Below, piece after piece: positions 1-10,600 of a stretch of 64,000 bases of DNA. The notes under the pieces were generated by a model. That model ran no database searches, was not told where the DNA came from, and saw only the letters and a program-made list of their open reading frames with translations. The position numbers and the translations under genes were made by a program. How positions within the stretch are numbered: position 1 is the first letter of the stretch; every line of letters begins with the position of its first letter. The stretch comes from Labyrinthula sp. Ha (Eukaryota > Sar > Bigyra > Labyrinthulida > Labyrinthulaceae): assembly GCA_015227615.1 (NCBI GenBank), contig JAALGZ010000026.1:1-64000 (forward strand), written 5' to 3'.

Positions 1-67
1 TAGTGGGCTCAAAAAGATAAGTACATAAAAAAACACACAGACTCAGCCAAAAAGGAAGAAAAAAGAC

Positions 68-652
68 ATGAGAGTCTTACAATTAAATATATTTCTCATA
101 TATCTAATAAACTTGGTCAACAGTTTAGGGAGCCCTATCCCCATTGAAGGTGAATCCTTGGTGCAAAGCCTTATTTCATATTCTCAAGTAGGGAACTGTG
201 AATATGAGCAGGATGACGCAACTGAATGTCAAGAACCATTTTATGCTGCTTGGAGAGAGGCTATAGATCAGTATCCAGAGGAATCACAGGAAATTTGGGA
301 AGCGGCTTTTACGGACTTTACAAGTGAAACAATAACGCTTACAGAATATGTAGAAATACGGCGCGAGTTATTTGGTGCAAGAGGACTTTGTACAACCAAT
401 GTTACAAATACACTACCTTTAACAATTCTGTGTATTGTACAAACTTGTATCTATTGTGATGATACGGATTGGATTGTTGGTATTGCTCTTAGACAAGCGT
501 TTTTTCAGGCTATGGTAGGATGTGAGTTCACAGTTGATCTCTGTCAGAATTCTACACAAAATGAGACGTCAGCGAGCTCTAGAAGTAACTCTACTGGAAA
601 AACATTTCAGTTTTTTTTTCTCATGTTTGTTATTTATGTTGCTAGTAGATGA
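68..652 (+). CDS. Secreted 8-cysteine protein, probably GPI-anchored (tandem copy 1)
   Basis: A 194-residue protein that I do not recognise as a named family. Residues 1-20 are a hydrophobic signal-peptide-like segment (LNIFLIYLINLVNSL). The mature part holds eight cysteines, then an N/S/T-rich stretch (about 160-178) with N-glycosylation sequons, and a short hydrophobic C-terminal tail (FQFFFLMFVIYVA). That layout suggests export and a GPI anchor, so a cell-surface protein is inferred. All eight cysteines have counterparts in the gene that follows at 755, with shared blocks such as CEYE, EPF, LCT, TLPL and GCEF, so the two are tandem duplicates. The ATG at 68 follows an A-rich leader and the gene ends in TGA. 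No intron is apparent. Function unknown. Confidence 0.8.
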   Translation: MRVLQLNIFLIYLINLVNSLGSPIPIEGESLVQSLISYSQVGNCEYEQDDATECQEPFYAAWREAIDQYPEESQEIWEAAFTDFTSETITLTEYVEIRRELFGARGLCTTNVTNTLPLTILCIVQTCIYCDDTDWIVGIALRQAFFQAMVGCEFTVDLCQNSTQNETSASSRSNSTGKTFQFFFLMFVIYVASR

Positions 653-754
653 AATAGTTAATAAATTTACATGTTGTATTATTTTATTTGGTCTACGTGT
701 GTGTTAATCTACACGTAGTAATATCAAATCTCTAAGAAATAAGGATACAAAGAA

Positions 755-1321
755 ATGAAACATATCTTTACAGTTGTTTTATTTGAATTTTCTCTCTCTT
801 TTGGCGATGCTGAAGATCTGCCAACACTCTTAAGACATGTAATAGAATCCCCTTTGCATTCTGAGTTGTTTCAGGAAGATTGCGAATATGAATATGAAAG
901 TTTTTTCAATTGTTTTGAGCCATTTAATGTTGCATTTGACAATGCTCTACAGTCTTTACCTGATGAAATTGAAAATAAAGTAAGGGAGTTTATATTTAGT
1001 GATCATGATTTAACTTCGGAAGAAATTGGAGACATAATATCTGAGTTGCTTGGTGAAAATACTCTTTGTACTCAAGGCTTAATTCAAACACTTCCACTTT
1101 TAATCACTTGTGTTTTACCAAGTTGCATTAATTGTGAAAATGAGTCACATAAAGCTTACATTGAAGAAAATGAAGAGCGTTGGTCACAACTAATAGGTTG
1201 TGAGTTTGAAGTTAAACTTTGTGAACATCCACCTAAACAGAAAGAACCTGCATCTAGTGTAGCTACAAGAAACACTTTCTTATTTTTAATTATATTTTGT
1301 TTTCTTGTTGCTTTAATTTAA
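755..1321 (+). CDS. Secreted 8-cysteine protein, probably GPI-anchored (tandem copy 2)
   Basis: A 188-residue paralogue of the gene at 68-652, same strand, 102 bp downstream. It has an N-terminal hydrophobic segment (HIFTVVLFEFSLSF), the same eight cysteines in the same order, the shared blocks CEYE, EPF, LGE.TLCT, TLPL and GCEF, and a strongly hydrophobic C-terminus (TFLFLIIFCFLVALI) after a PASS-type spacer, as in GPI-anchor signals. The two proteins have diverged considerably outside the cysteine framework. The duplication is therefore not recent, or the surface residues have changed fast. It ends in TAA. The family and function are unknown; a surface or extracellular binding role is only an inference from topology. 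Confidence 0.8.
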   Translation: MKHIFTVVLFEFSLSFGDAEDLPTLLRHVIESPLHSELFQEDCEYEYESFFNCFEPFNVAFDNALQSLPDEIENKVREFIFSDHDLTSEEIGDIISELLGENTLCTQGLIQTLPLLITCVLPSCINCENESHKAYIEENEERWSQLIGCEFEVKLCEHPPKQKEPASSVATRNTFLFLIIFCFLVALI

Positions 1322-1406
1322 ATAATTAAGAAAATATCGCAACACTTATTTTGCGCTACTGAATAAATACACAAAAGAAAAATATAGATAACTATTTTTA
1401 ATATAC

Positions 1407-2300
1407 TCATTGAACTGAACATCCTTTTTTATTACTGTGTTCTATTTCTGCTTCTATATCTTTCACAATACTTGAAAAATCTGGTCTCTCTTCAGGAACA
1501 TGACTCCAACATCTCTCTAGCATATTTCTCAATCTAGTTGGATGAACAAGTTGAACATAAGGCTTTCTACCTTCAGAAGCTTTTTTAGCTGCCTCAACCG
1601 GATCAACAATATCTCCAAAAGGTCTTTGACCAGTTAACATCCAGTACACAATTAAGCTGAACGAATACGCATCAACTGATTCATTATAATCCTCATGTCT
1701 AAAAACTTCAGGTGCCATAAATCTATAAGAACCAGTTTCACCAGTCATTGTATATTTATCAGTTTGCGGTTGTTTCGCTTTAGGAATAAATTTGCTTAAC
1801 CCAAAATCAGTTACTTTTAATTTTCCTCCTTCTGTAAGAAGAATATTCGAAGGTTTTAAATCTCGGTGGACAATTAGCGGTTTGCACTTATGCAAGAAGT
1901 TTATGGCAAGTGATAGATCCAATGAGTATTGAAGAGCTTTTCTTTTCTTCAATTTCGCTGCTTGAGCTGAGAGAACAACCAGTTTTCTTTCTAGATTTCC
2001 TCCTCCACAATATTCCATTAATAAAACAGGAGGTTTCTTAGGTTCAAACGAGGCTCCAAGAAACATAACTAAATTTGGATGTCTCAAGTTACTTAGAACT
2101 TTAATTTCATTGGCTAAATCTTGCAGAGCGATTTTAGAAACTGTTTTGGGAGTAGTTTTAGCTACACACTTTAGACCTCTCCAGGTTACTTTAAATAACT
2201 CTCCACCAGATCCTGAAGCGAACTTTTCTTCAGAGAAACAGATTTCTTCTCTATCAATAGCCCAAAGCTCTTCTCGTCCTTTTTCTTGCAGTTTTTCCAT
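1407..2300 (-). CDS. Protein kinase, TKL (tyrosine kinase-like) type
   Basis: A 297-residue protein that is essentially one kinase domain. Visible motifs: glycine loop GSGGELFKV (30-38), catalytic lysine in VAK (K48), helix-C glutamate (E65), the hinge segment LLMEYCGGGNL, catalytic loop HRDLKPSN (145-152), DFG (165-167), activation segment ending in SYRFMAPE (191-198), and the C-lobe stretch YSFSLIVYWMLTGQRPF. All catalytic residues are present, so it should be active. The GSYRFMAPE activation segment and the CWxxxPEERPDF block near the C-terminus are typical of TKL kinases (MLK/Raf-like and plant/amoebozoan relatives); serine/threonine specificity is expected. There is no transmembrane or regulatory domain. 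The gene is tail-to-tail with the gene ending at 1321 (85 bp). A possible upstream exon is listed separately. Confidence 0.93.
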   Translation of the reverse strand: MEKLQEKGREELWAIDREEICFSEEKFASGSGGELFKVTWRGLKCVAKTTPKTVSKIALQDLANEIKVLSNLRHPNLVMFLGASFEPKKPPVLLMEYCGGGNLERKLVVLSAQAAKLKKRKALQYSLDLSLAINFLHKCKPLIVHRDLKPSNILLTEGGKLKVTDFGLSKFIPKAKQPQTDKYTMTGETGSYRFMAPEVFRHEDYNESVDAYSFSLIVYWMLTGQRPFGDIVDPVEAAKKASEGRKPYVQLVHPTRLRNMLERCWSHVPEERPDFSSIVKDIEAEIEHSNKKGCSVQ

Positions 2301-2313
2301 GAAACCGGTCGAT

Positions 2314-2476
2314 CTAAAGATATTAAAATGGAAAAAATTCTGACGAGGAGAAAGAGATGTCTCATTAAAAGTATTTACATGTGCTTCGAAAGACGTTCGT
2401 TTGATGAAGATTTAGAATCCGTAATGTGTTGTTCTTCCATACTATCGTTTCTGTCCAACTTAGTGCCTTTGTTCAT
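2314..2476 (-). other. Possible upstream exon and 65-nt intron of the kinase gene
   Basis: Upstream of the kinase ATG an open stretch starts with ATG at 2476 and reads about 32 residues of acidic/serine-rich sequence. It then meets a GTAAAT donor-like site at 2378. An acceptor-like TTTAG ends at 2314, and this pairing keeps frame into the kinase with a phase-2 junction. The intron would be 65 nt. This is weaker than the two ~30-nt introns elsewhere in the window, because the kinase already has a good ATG at 2300. Confidence 0.25.
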
Positions 2477-2479
2477 TCT

Positions 2480-3500
2480 TTTCAAATAAAATAATGCCTC
2501 TATTTCTTATTTTCAGGTTCAAAATATCCCTGCAAACTTTTCTTTGACTCCAAGAACTTTCCTAACACCTATTTCTACCACAGACGACACAAATACTAAT
2601 TGACTTTTACCAAAGAGTTTCTTCTTCACCAGTTTCAGTGTGTTTGTATTCTTATTAATACGTTATTCTTTTTATTTAATTTAACGGCTATGTAAATATA
2701 TAGTTCTCGAAGGAGTTAATTTTTAATTGTTAAGTGAGTTTTTTTCTTGGTAAATTTTGAACTGTTCAGTTATTGGGTTTTTAGAAGTTCCGTTTAGCTG
2801 AATTCGCAGTTTTGAGAGGTTCGATTGGTTTGTCTCGTGTGAACAATAAAAACTTATCCAATCATATTCAACGAGATGATGAATGAAGAAAATAATTGGG
2901 TTTATAGTATAATTCTATATATTTGAGTTCATTTCTTTTATGGTATATTTTTTAGAAATATTTGAATGAAAAACATCTTCCATGTGATACACTTTGTGTT
3001 GGTTCCATGGTGTTAAGTTTCTTAGGCGTACACACCCAGAAGAAGTTCTTAAACTACTTTTTGTAGTTAGGACATGTAACAAACGAACAAGAGAGTAAAC
3101 ACAGCAAGGCACTTCGTAATACAATTTTTGGCACCAGAGCCAAGAACTCCTCTATTCTCAATGAATCTTTTCTAAACACCAAATACAACAAGAAATAAGC
3201 ATAAATAATGAAAGAGAGAACCAGTACAGAGAAAATAATGTCGACAGATATTGCACCATTAGTACCCAGAAGAAGCGAGTATGTGAGCGAGAAAAGGACA
3301 ATATGAGGTCATATTGACATAAATAACAAAAAAGTGAATACATTTCGCGCAGAAGTGAAGGGATATTGATTATTTATCACGGTTAACTTATGCAACAGGC
3401 CAAATATTAATGGTGTACAAAAAAACTAAGAAACTGTTTAATTTGAGAGTTTAAAACTTTATAATTTGGGTTTAAAACTGAATGTAAGATTTATCCATGT
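2480..3500. other. Intergenic, no gene seen
   Basis: AT-rich sequence between the kinase gene and a LINE relic. Only short open frames without family resemblance occur here. Confidence 0.6.
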
Positions 3501-4316
3501 TTCTATTGGTTTTTCAGGCAACTATGAATGGGCCGGGCTTGTTGAGGCCAGGCATAGGAATGTAACTTCCAGTATTTTGAGTATTAAGTTTTGGGCCATA
3601 TAGCACCAAGTTGTGAGGGGGGAAAGTAAGTGCATGACAACTTAAAAAGAGGCTCCAAGTAATAGAAGTACAATTTTGACAATTGGAAGAAAGTTTTCTA
3701 CCCGACCACTAAACATTACACACGGTGATATAAACATCCTAAAAATATTAAAGGAAAAACAAAAAAGCTGGCTGGAAACATGCACAACGACAGAAATGGA
3801 TATGGAACTGGCGGAATCCTCAAGGAAACTTGAAGCATATCTTTTTCCACAAACTGCTACTCCAACTGAAGACTTGAACGTACCACTGGAGCATATAAGA
3901 GAAGAACTAGAACACCATGAACCACGCCCTCCCCTTCACCCGCCACCACCCGGGGAGAACATACTAACCCCACCACAAACGACACCACAAACAACACCTT
4001 AACTTATCATTCGATAAAATTCCCATGTGCACTTAAGGTAACTTCGACCCTCGGTTGCTTCTTGGATGGATAACTGGAGCATACTTACCTGGATCTCTTC
4101 ATAAACCACGATTATCTTGTAAAACAGAATGATGAGCGATAGTAGAGGTGAAAAACAGGTGCAGGACATCTCAATAAGGTCAGCAAAAGAACTTGGAACA
4201 ATTAATTTGATAACTGGGGCGCTGAATAAGACGTCTGACAATATCTCAATCTCTTTCATGATTTCTTGCGTGATTTGCTGATTTCGATTTGGATTATTCG
4301 TAAATTTTGGTAAATT

Positions 4317-4532
4317 ACTATTTTGGGAAATCAAATGCGATAAATGAGTACAACGGGAATACTATCGTGATCATACCAATAGTGTCCCGAAGTCCCGAAA
4401 ATCAGATGATAATGACCCAGACCTACACAAGTACTGGGAAACCACTATTCTGGGAGATCAAATGCGATAAATGAGTACAACGGGAAAACTATCGTGATCG
4501 TGCCAATAGTGTCTCGAAATCCCACAAACCAG
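4317..4532 (+). repeat. Direct repeat, two ~85-bp copies, 127-bp period
   Basis: Copies at about 4317-4403 and 4444-4532 share ACTATT, GGGA.ATCAAATGCGATAA, ATGAGTACAACGGGAA and CTATCGTGATC, and CCAATAGTGTC followed by TCCC. They differ at a small number of positions by eye. They lie in the 3' region of the LINE relic. Confidence 0.85.
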
Positions 4533-4652
4533 TTTAGTTTAGTGACAGTAGGAGCACGAGACGGGAAGCATTCCTAGTGAGCGGCGGACCGGCATCGGAC
4601 CCTAAGATAAACGCATAGGCGGATTTGCAGATGTAGTACCTTACTCCCACCT

Positions 4653-4680
4653 TAACTATTAACTATTAACTATTAAACAT
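4653..4680 (+). repeat. TAACTAT tandem tail
   Basis: Three exact TAACTAT units (4653-4673) and one imperfect unit follow the LINE-like 3' end, as expected for a LINE tail. Confidence 0.85.
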
Positions 4681-7600
4681 TACACAGAGGATACACACTA
4701 AAAGCTATGTTTCACGCACTGTAGAATGTTGTTGTATTCAGATTTAATGAACAAAAGATTCGTCCCAAAACTTTTTAAAGGAAGAAATAAATACAATCTT
4801 TGGCTTTAGAGAATAAATGCTCAGAACATGAACTATACATTGTATTTTTTTCTTAATTTCGTCATCTTGGGCTAGATATTAAGCTTCAACTATAGATTCG
4901 AAGTTAGTCTTGGAAGTAAGACCCCTATACCACCCAACACATTGATTCAGAGACAATGAAAATGAACCAAAGGCTTTACCTGATGTTATTAGAGCAGAAT
5001 TTAAAATTATGAGGTACCTGGGGTTCGCATTTAGCGAACATACCTTTAATAGCTATTGAAACTGCAACTCACAGTGAATTTAAATGATTCTTTCATAACA
5101 ATGAGTTATTTAACCAAAATTTGAAAAGGATAGAACTTAAAAGACATTAAACCTCAAGCATTAAGGGAAAAAGAAGAATGTCACCAAATCAAACACAGCT
5201 GAACTAAGATGTGCTTATCAGAGCAGCCCGAATGAATGTAAAATCCCAAAGGTTTAATACCTCAATGATCACCAAAAAATAAATTAAATTAAACGTATTC
5301 ATATTCGATAAATGGTGAAAAGACCCACATGTGATCAAGATACACCTTCATCACAATGTTCCTCCTGGTTGTCTATTGTTTGCTCATGAGAGAGAATTTC
5401 GGTTTCACCCTAATGCAAACAGAGAAAAAGGTTTTAGCAATGGTAGGATTAAGAGATTTCGGACTTGGTTCAACGTGGATGATTGTTTCTGATGTTGTTT
5501 AGCACTGGTAAAGTAAGCAAAGGAAGCTGGGACCGCTTACATTTTTTTCTGGAAGATGTCATGCTAGACCCTGTGCTTCGAATGGTAAAGGTGCAAGAAA
5601 TCCATAGTAAAGGAATTCCAGCCATCATTTGATTAAATCGAAGAGATAAGTTTCCATGTCTGAAATATATCTTGAACAACACTATAATAATACATTAGAT
5701 TATTTCCATATACTGAGCGGTGCATATATGTCAGAACTAATAAATGAAAAAGAAATCTATGTACCTAACATATATAAAAAATATTATTTTTTGCACTTCC
5801 CTACACATATTGTTGAAGATCTCATCCCAATTTCAGTAAACGACGGGATCCATCTTTAATAAAAATGGATAAATTCTTCATAGGTTAGTATCATACCACG
5901 GCAAGCAGACTATGGGATATGAGCATTTCTTCTTTGAGAAACCTCAAGAAATTATTCTCTGATCCAGAAAATACTTCGAAAGAAGTAAATATCATAGTTC
6001 AAAAGATTAGGCAAACTCGTGGTTGCTCCATTTCTCTGTTTCGGGGAGATGAAAAATATATTAAGAAGTAGAAAATGATGTGATCTAGAACTGAATTTTA
6101 TATTCAGGTGAAAATTAGTTTGACGCTGTATATTCGAGATATAGGTGTTCTACTTTAATTAAATTTAACATTCGGTATCGTTATTTTTGCACAAGTGTGG
6201 ATCAAGTGAAATATTGGATATATACAGAAAAACAATCAATAAATGAGCTCACGTTGTGGTAAACCTCCCTTTTGTTTTGGAACATTATGAAGGAAATAGG
6301 GAGAATTGGAGGGCTTTAGTCCGGTGGTCTACTCTTCAATGTTAATATTCCAAGATTTACAGCTCCTAACGTTGCTAAAAATCAGGCTAAATTTTCTTAA
6401 TATTAAAATTCTTCTGCAACAAGCTATCTGAAGGGTCAAAAATTGTCCGGACGAGTGTCAGTGGATGGTTTAGATTACAATCAAAACTCATGAGAATTGA
6501 AGAGGCCCTAAGGGAAAACTGCAATGGAAACTCTTATCACACGTATGTGTCCCATAGCCAGAGTACTGTGCCAAATAAAGTCACCTAAAGCTAGTGGTGT
6601 ATGGAGAAATATACACTTCGTGTAGACAAAGTTGACTGAATCTAAGTAATTTAAAAATTTCCTATGTGAATCCACATGAATTTCCCAATTCTTTCCCATG
6701 TACATTCTTAAAAATTACTCTCTCCATTCTTCCTTATCCTATATTACTCAAACTAACTTAAAGTTTTATTCATTGAAAACTTGATTGATCAAAGTACTCA
6801 CTCCATGGGGCCGTTTTGATATGCTTTCCCCTTTCTAAAGGATATATTAGCACTTGTGATGAATGAAAGTATCTGTCTTATGTGCTATCTACCTCCGATC
6901 ATGGGAATTTCATTTCGCGTTTATTGATTAATGTTATTATTACTAATAATAATCATTGATAAATACTTCGGCCAATCTGTATATAATACTCTGACAAGTA
7001 AGCCCATTTTGAATATTTAATATATACGTTTATCCTATCCCCTCAATACACACACAGAAGTGACTTCATCCTTGATCTATCCCGTCAAAAATAATAGGTC
7101 CCGATATATGGCTGGAGAAATTATCGGGATATGACATACGTAAAAATTAGATAGAATTATACTTAACGAATAGAGAAGTATACAATCTGATTTTGTCGTT
7201 TGAAAAAACAGCTTGCACTAAAGTCAAATAAAGGGCAGAGCATGCACCCGACCAAATAATTACCATAAGGTTTTTGCCTTCGGAGGCTTCTAAAGCTACC
7301 CAACTTGGCTCTTTTAGGGTCCTAAGGAATAAAAAAGAATCCGGGACAATTAACCTGGAATCATATTTTCTAAGTTTGTGACACTAAACCCAAACTATGC
7401 TGTTCAAAAAGCTCAAATGAAGAATATAATGTTTTTACTGTAAGCTACAGCTTCGGTTATATAAGGTAAAAAAGTATTGGTATGAGGATATTCTAAGAAG
7501 GATCTCAATAGATCCACCTATAATGAAGAAGTAGACGTCGTTTTCAGTGTCAAATATATTAGTCGAGCATTGTAGTGATTTACATATGAACATAAACTTA

Positions 7601-10600
7601 TATAGGTATTACGCATTCATGTTATACATTTAAGGGAATTAAAGAAAAAAAGAAATATAAACGATTAAAAACTGATAGTACCTATTAATTGTGCTTTTTT
7701 AAAGTTAGTATCATACAAACTATGCACACTAAGCTTTACTGTATTTCCTACTCAGGGCTGTATTTATGATACAGAAACTTTTCCTGTCAGAACCAAAAAA
7801 TAACATACGGGGAATATTATATTTTTACCAAATTTTCAAAGTAACACCATTTTAGTACAAATATCTACGATAATATGTTAACAAAAATAAGAATAAAAAA
7901 GCTATGTTATACTATTTAAAAGAACGGTTTCAACTATTCTTACTTTATGCGTTGCGAAGATTCTCGTAATGCACATGGAAAGACGCATATTTATAGGATT
8001 ACTAGAAATTATCATACTAGCATGGATATCAACTTATATATTTACCGGTATAATGTAGAGAAAAATAACCATTACATCCACCCAACAGTTTGCTCTCTCT
8101 AAGAAAAAGCTTGAGATATTTTACTTCATAGAAATAAGTTTTGAGAGTTTAGGGTAACACCATGTGGGTCAACCTTGTAACACTTTAAGCAACCATTGAA
8201 ATAAATACCAAGCCAAGAACCTACATTGCAGCGAAATAAAAATACTTAAGCACAGTTTATCTTCAAAACAAGTTATTGCAACCGTTTCGTTATTTTTCTT
8301 AGACTCATTCGCTTACGATCTCTCCTTAGTAAACCAATCTACACCTGGTTAGCCTTGATTATAAGATAATGGGGTGGTGTTTCTGAGATGAAAATATATT
8401 GAGTATCTTTCAAAAGTTACATGGTTAAACTAAAAATGACAACCGCTGTTTTTATGTTATTACTTATTTTATGTTCCTTGTATTTTTAAATTAAAAAATC
8501 TTAGTCACAACATAGGAGTTCTATTTTCTTCTTGAAGTAAAATTACTAAAAGGGACACAATAAAACCAAGATTATAATTAAACCTTAACAATTGGTAATT
8601 TGAAATGAGTTGTTATTGCAAAAAACCCAAGGTTTAATTAAACAAAAACTTGAGCCAGTATTTGGGAAATGGTTTAAAATGCTTTATTAACACATGATAT
8701 GTACGATAGCTTATTTATTTTTTAAACACAGTTTATGAATTCTGACTTAATATCAGAAGCATATTTAGTACTTGAGAGCGTAAATTATTTTCCAAAGAGA
8801 AGCGAATAAAAATATTTAAGCATTTTAGCAGTTTTGTGGTCTTTTACCTCTTGAAATACCATATTGTGCTACTTGATGCAGATCAAGCTCTGGAAAAGAT
8901 ATTTTAACAACATTTATCACCGCGATTAAGGTAGCGTTAGAGATAGCTTCTGATCTTGGATTCTGTGTATATACGTATATGTTGTTCTTTTGGAAGCAAT
9001 CGAGTAAAAACCATGTCTTTATTCTGTGACAATATATATTGAAAGCTTTAGAGTTAATTCGTAGCTAGAAGAATATTCATTTAAATATTGTAACCCAATC
9101 TATGATCCTAACAAAGAATATAGCTCTGAAAATATTGGGAAATTTCCCAGCTTATTAATTTTAATTATTGCATGAAGCTCCTTTCCAAAACATAACTAAA
9201 TAAAATCGTTAGCTTGGATTTCTCTTAAATTTAATTTGCTCAAGTCTATTCAATTTGTTAATGTAAATGAAAAAGTTTATAGCTTCCTGGCTGTATATTT
9301 TTGTTAAATCTATGATTTTGTATAAGCTACCGCCTCGGAAGATGCCATTGGAAATTTTAAGTAAAAAATATTTTCATCAACGTACAATCAAAATGTTTTC
9401 TTCTTTTAATTAATGAAGTAATTTTACTTTCTCAATAGAACCACGATTGCACCGTATGTTCCATACACAAAAATAAGTTACGGTTAGGAGACACAAAAAC
9501 CAAAATATATTACCTGGATTTATCTACCAGGCCTGTTATTATTGCTAAAAACATCGGATTCCGGCTGAAAAAAATGAAATATCACCAATATATTGTGTTC
9601 AAATATACTTGATGGAAACTATTATTCTCTACTGTTGAAAACCAGTTATATTCGCTGGGATCAGCTTTCTGATGTGACATGGGGTGACTCTATTGTAATT
9701 ACTCTCTTTTCAGACACTGTGAGTCAAATAATCATGACTTATGTGATTTTGATAACCACAATATTAACTTCAAATCTCTTAACAGTCATATTGATTTTAT
9801 CCATTACCAAAACAATATTTGGGATCCTGGTAGCTACTAAGATATCTGATATATTTTAATTAAGCAGCTAATATTCTCCTTTAGCAGAGGTAAAATATTT
9901 CTAAATAATAAAATAATGAAGCGAAATTTCGAAGTTTATGTTTCTTTGTAAAGATCGTGAGGATAAGTTAATGATGTGATACCTATATCTGGTACGTTTT
10001 CCCTTATTCATAAAGAAACAAATGAATTACTAAAACGAAACCCAAACCATATTCCTTGTTTTCAAAAAAATGTTAGAAAAGGCTAAATCATGGCTACCCA
10101 GGGAATGCAAGTACAGTGACTGCGAATATTTTTCTTCAGTTACTTTTTTTCGGATATAGCTGTGTCGAATCCATCGCATCAAATATTTTGCTCTCAAACT
10201 AATCGCAGATACAAAAAAAGAAAGCTATACTGTCACTCAAACAATATATTGTATCTCTTTTTCTTGTTTAATATACCCCAGTTTTCATTGTATCAATCTC
10301 AACTATCTCAATGATAGCCCTAACATGCTCTGTGGAAGTTTATCCTGAGACGGGCTTAATATATCCTGAATATTGTATAAAGCCGCAAATGACATTTCAC
10401 TAATTCTATGCACTCCATAGTTTATTCTAAGATATATATTTGAATCCATAACATGGTAAATTCAAGACCCAGCAACTTTGAATAAATATGTTGTGTTCAC
10501 ATGTGTTTTTATACTTGATCATTCTTGGTGAGAACAAAAATATTTCCAAGTTATCGCATCTGCGCGAATTTGTATTTTGATGAATCTCAAAAATATGCCT

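Larger units (their letters stand above)
3510..4680 (+). mobile_element. LINE-like (non-LTR) relic: short ORF fragment plus 3' end
   Basis: A block with higher GC than its surroundings. It has an open stretch at 3676-4002 (about 108 residues, proline-rich near its end). Then comes a 3' region whose last ~110 bp (about 4567-4673) resembles about 40030-40135: both run through TTCC(C)TAGTG, CTAAGATAA and CTCCCACCTT in the same order. It ends in a short simple repeat. Two distant, related 3' ends with a simple-repeat tail in one copy is the usual mark of a LINE family. No reverse transcriptase is visible in this copy. The classification rests on the shared 3' end and on the endonuclease-like text next to the other copy. 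Confidence 0.5.
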
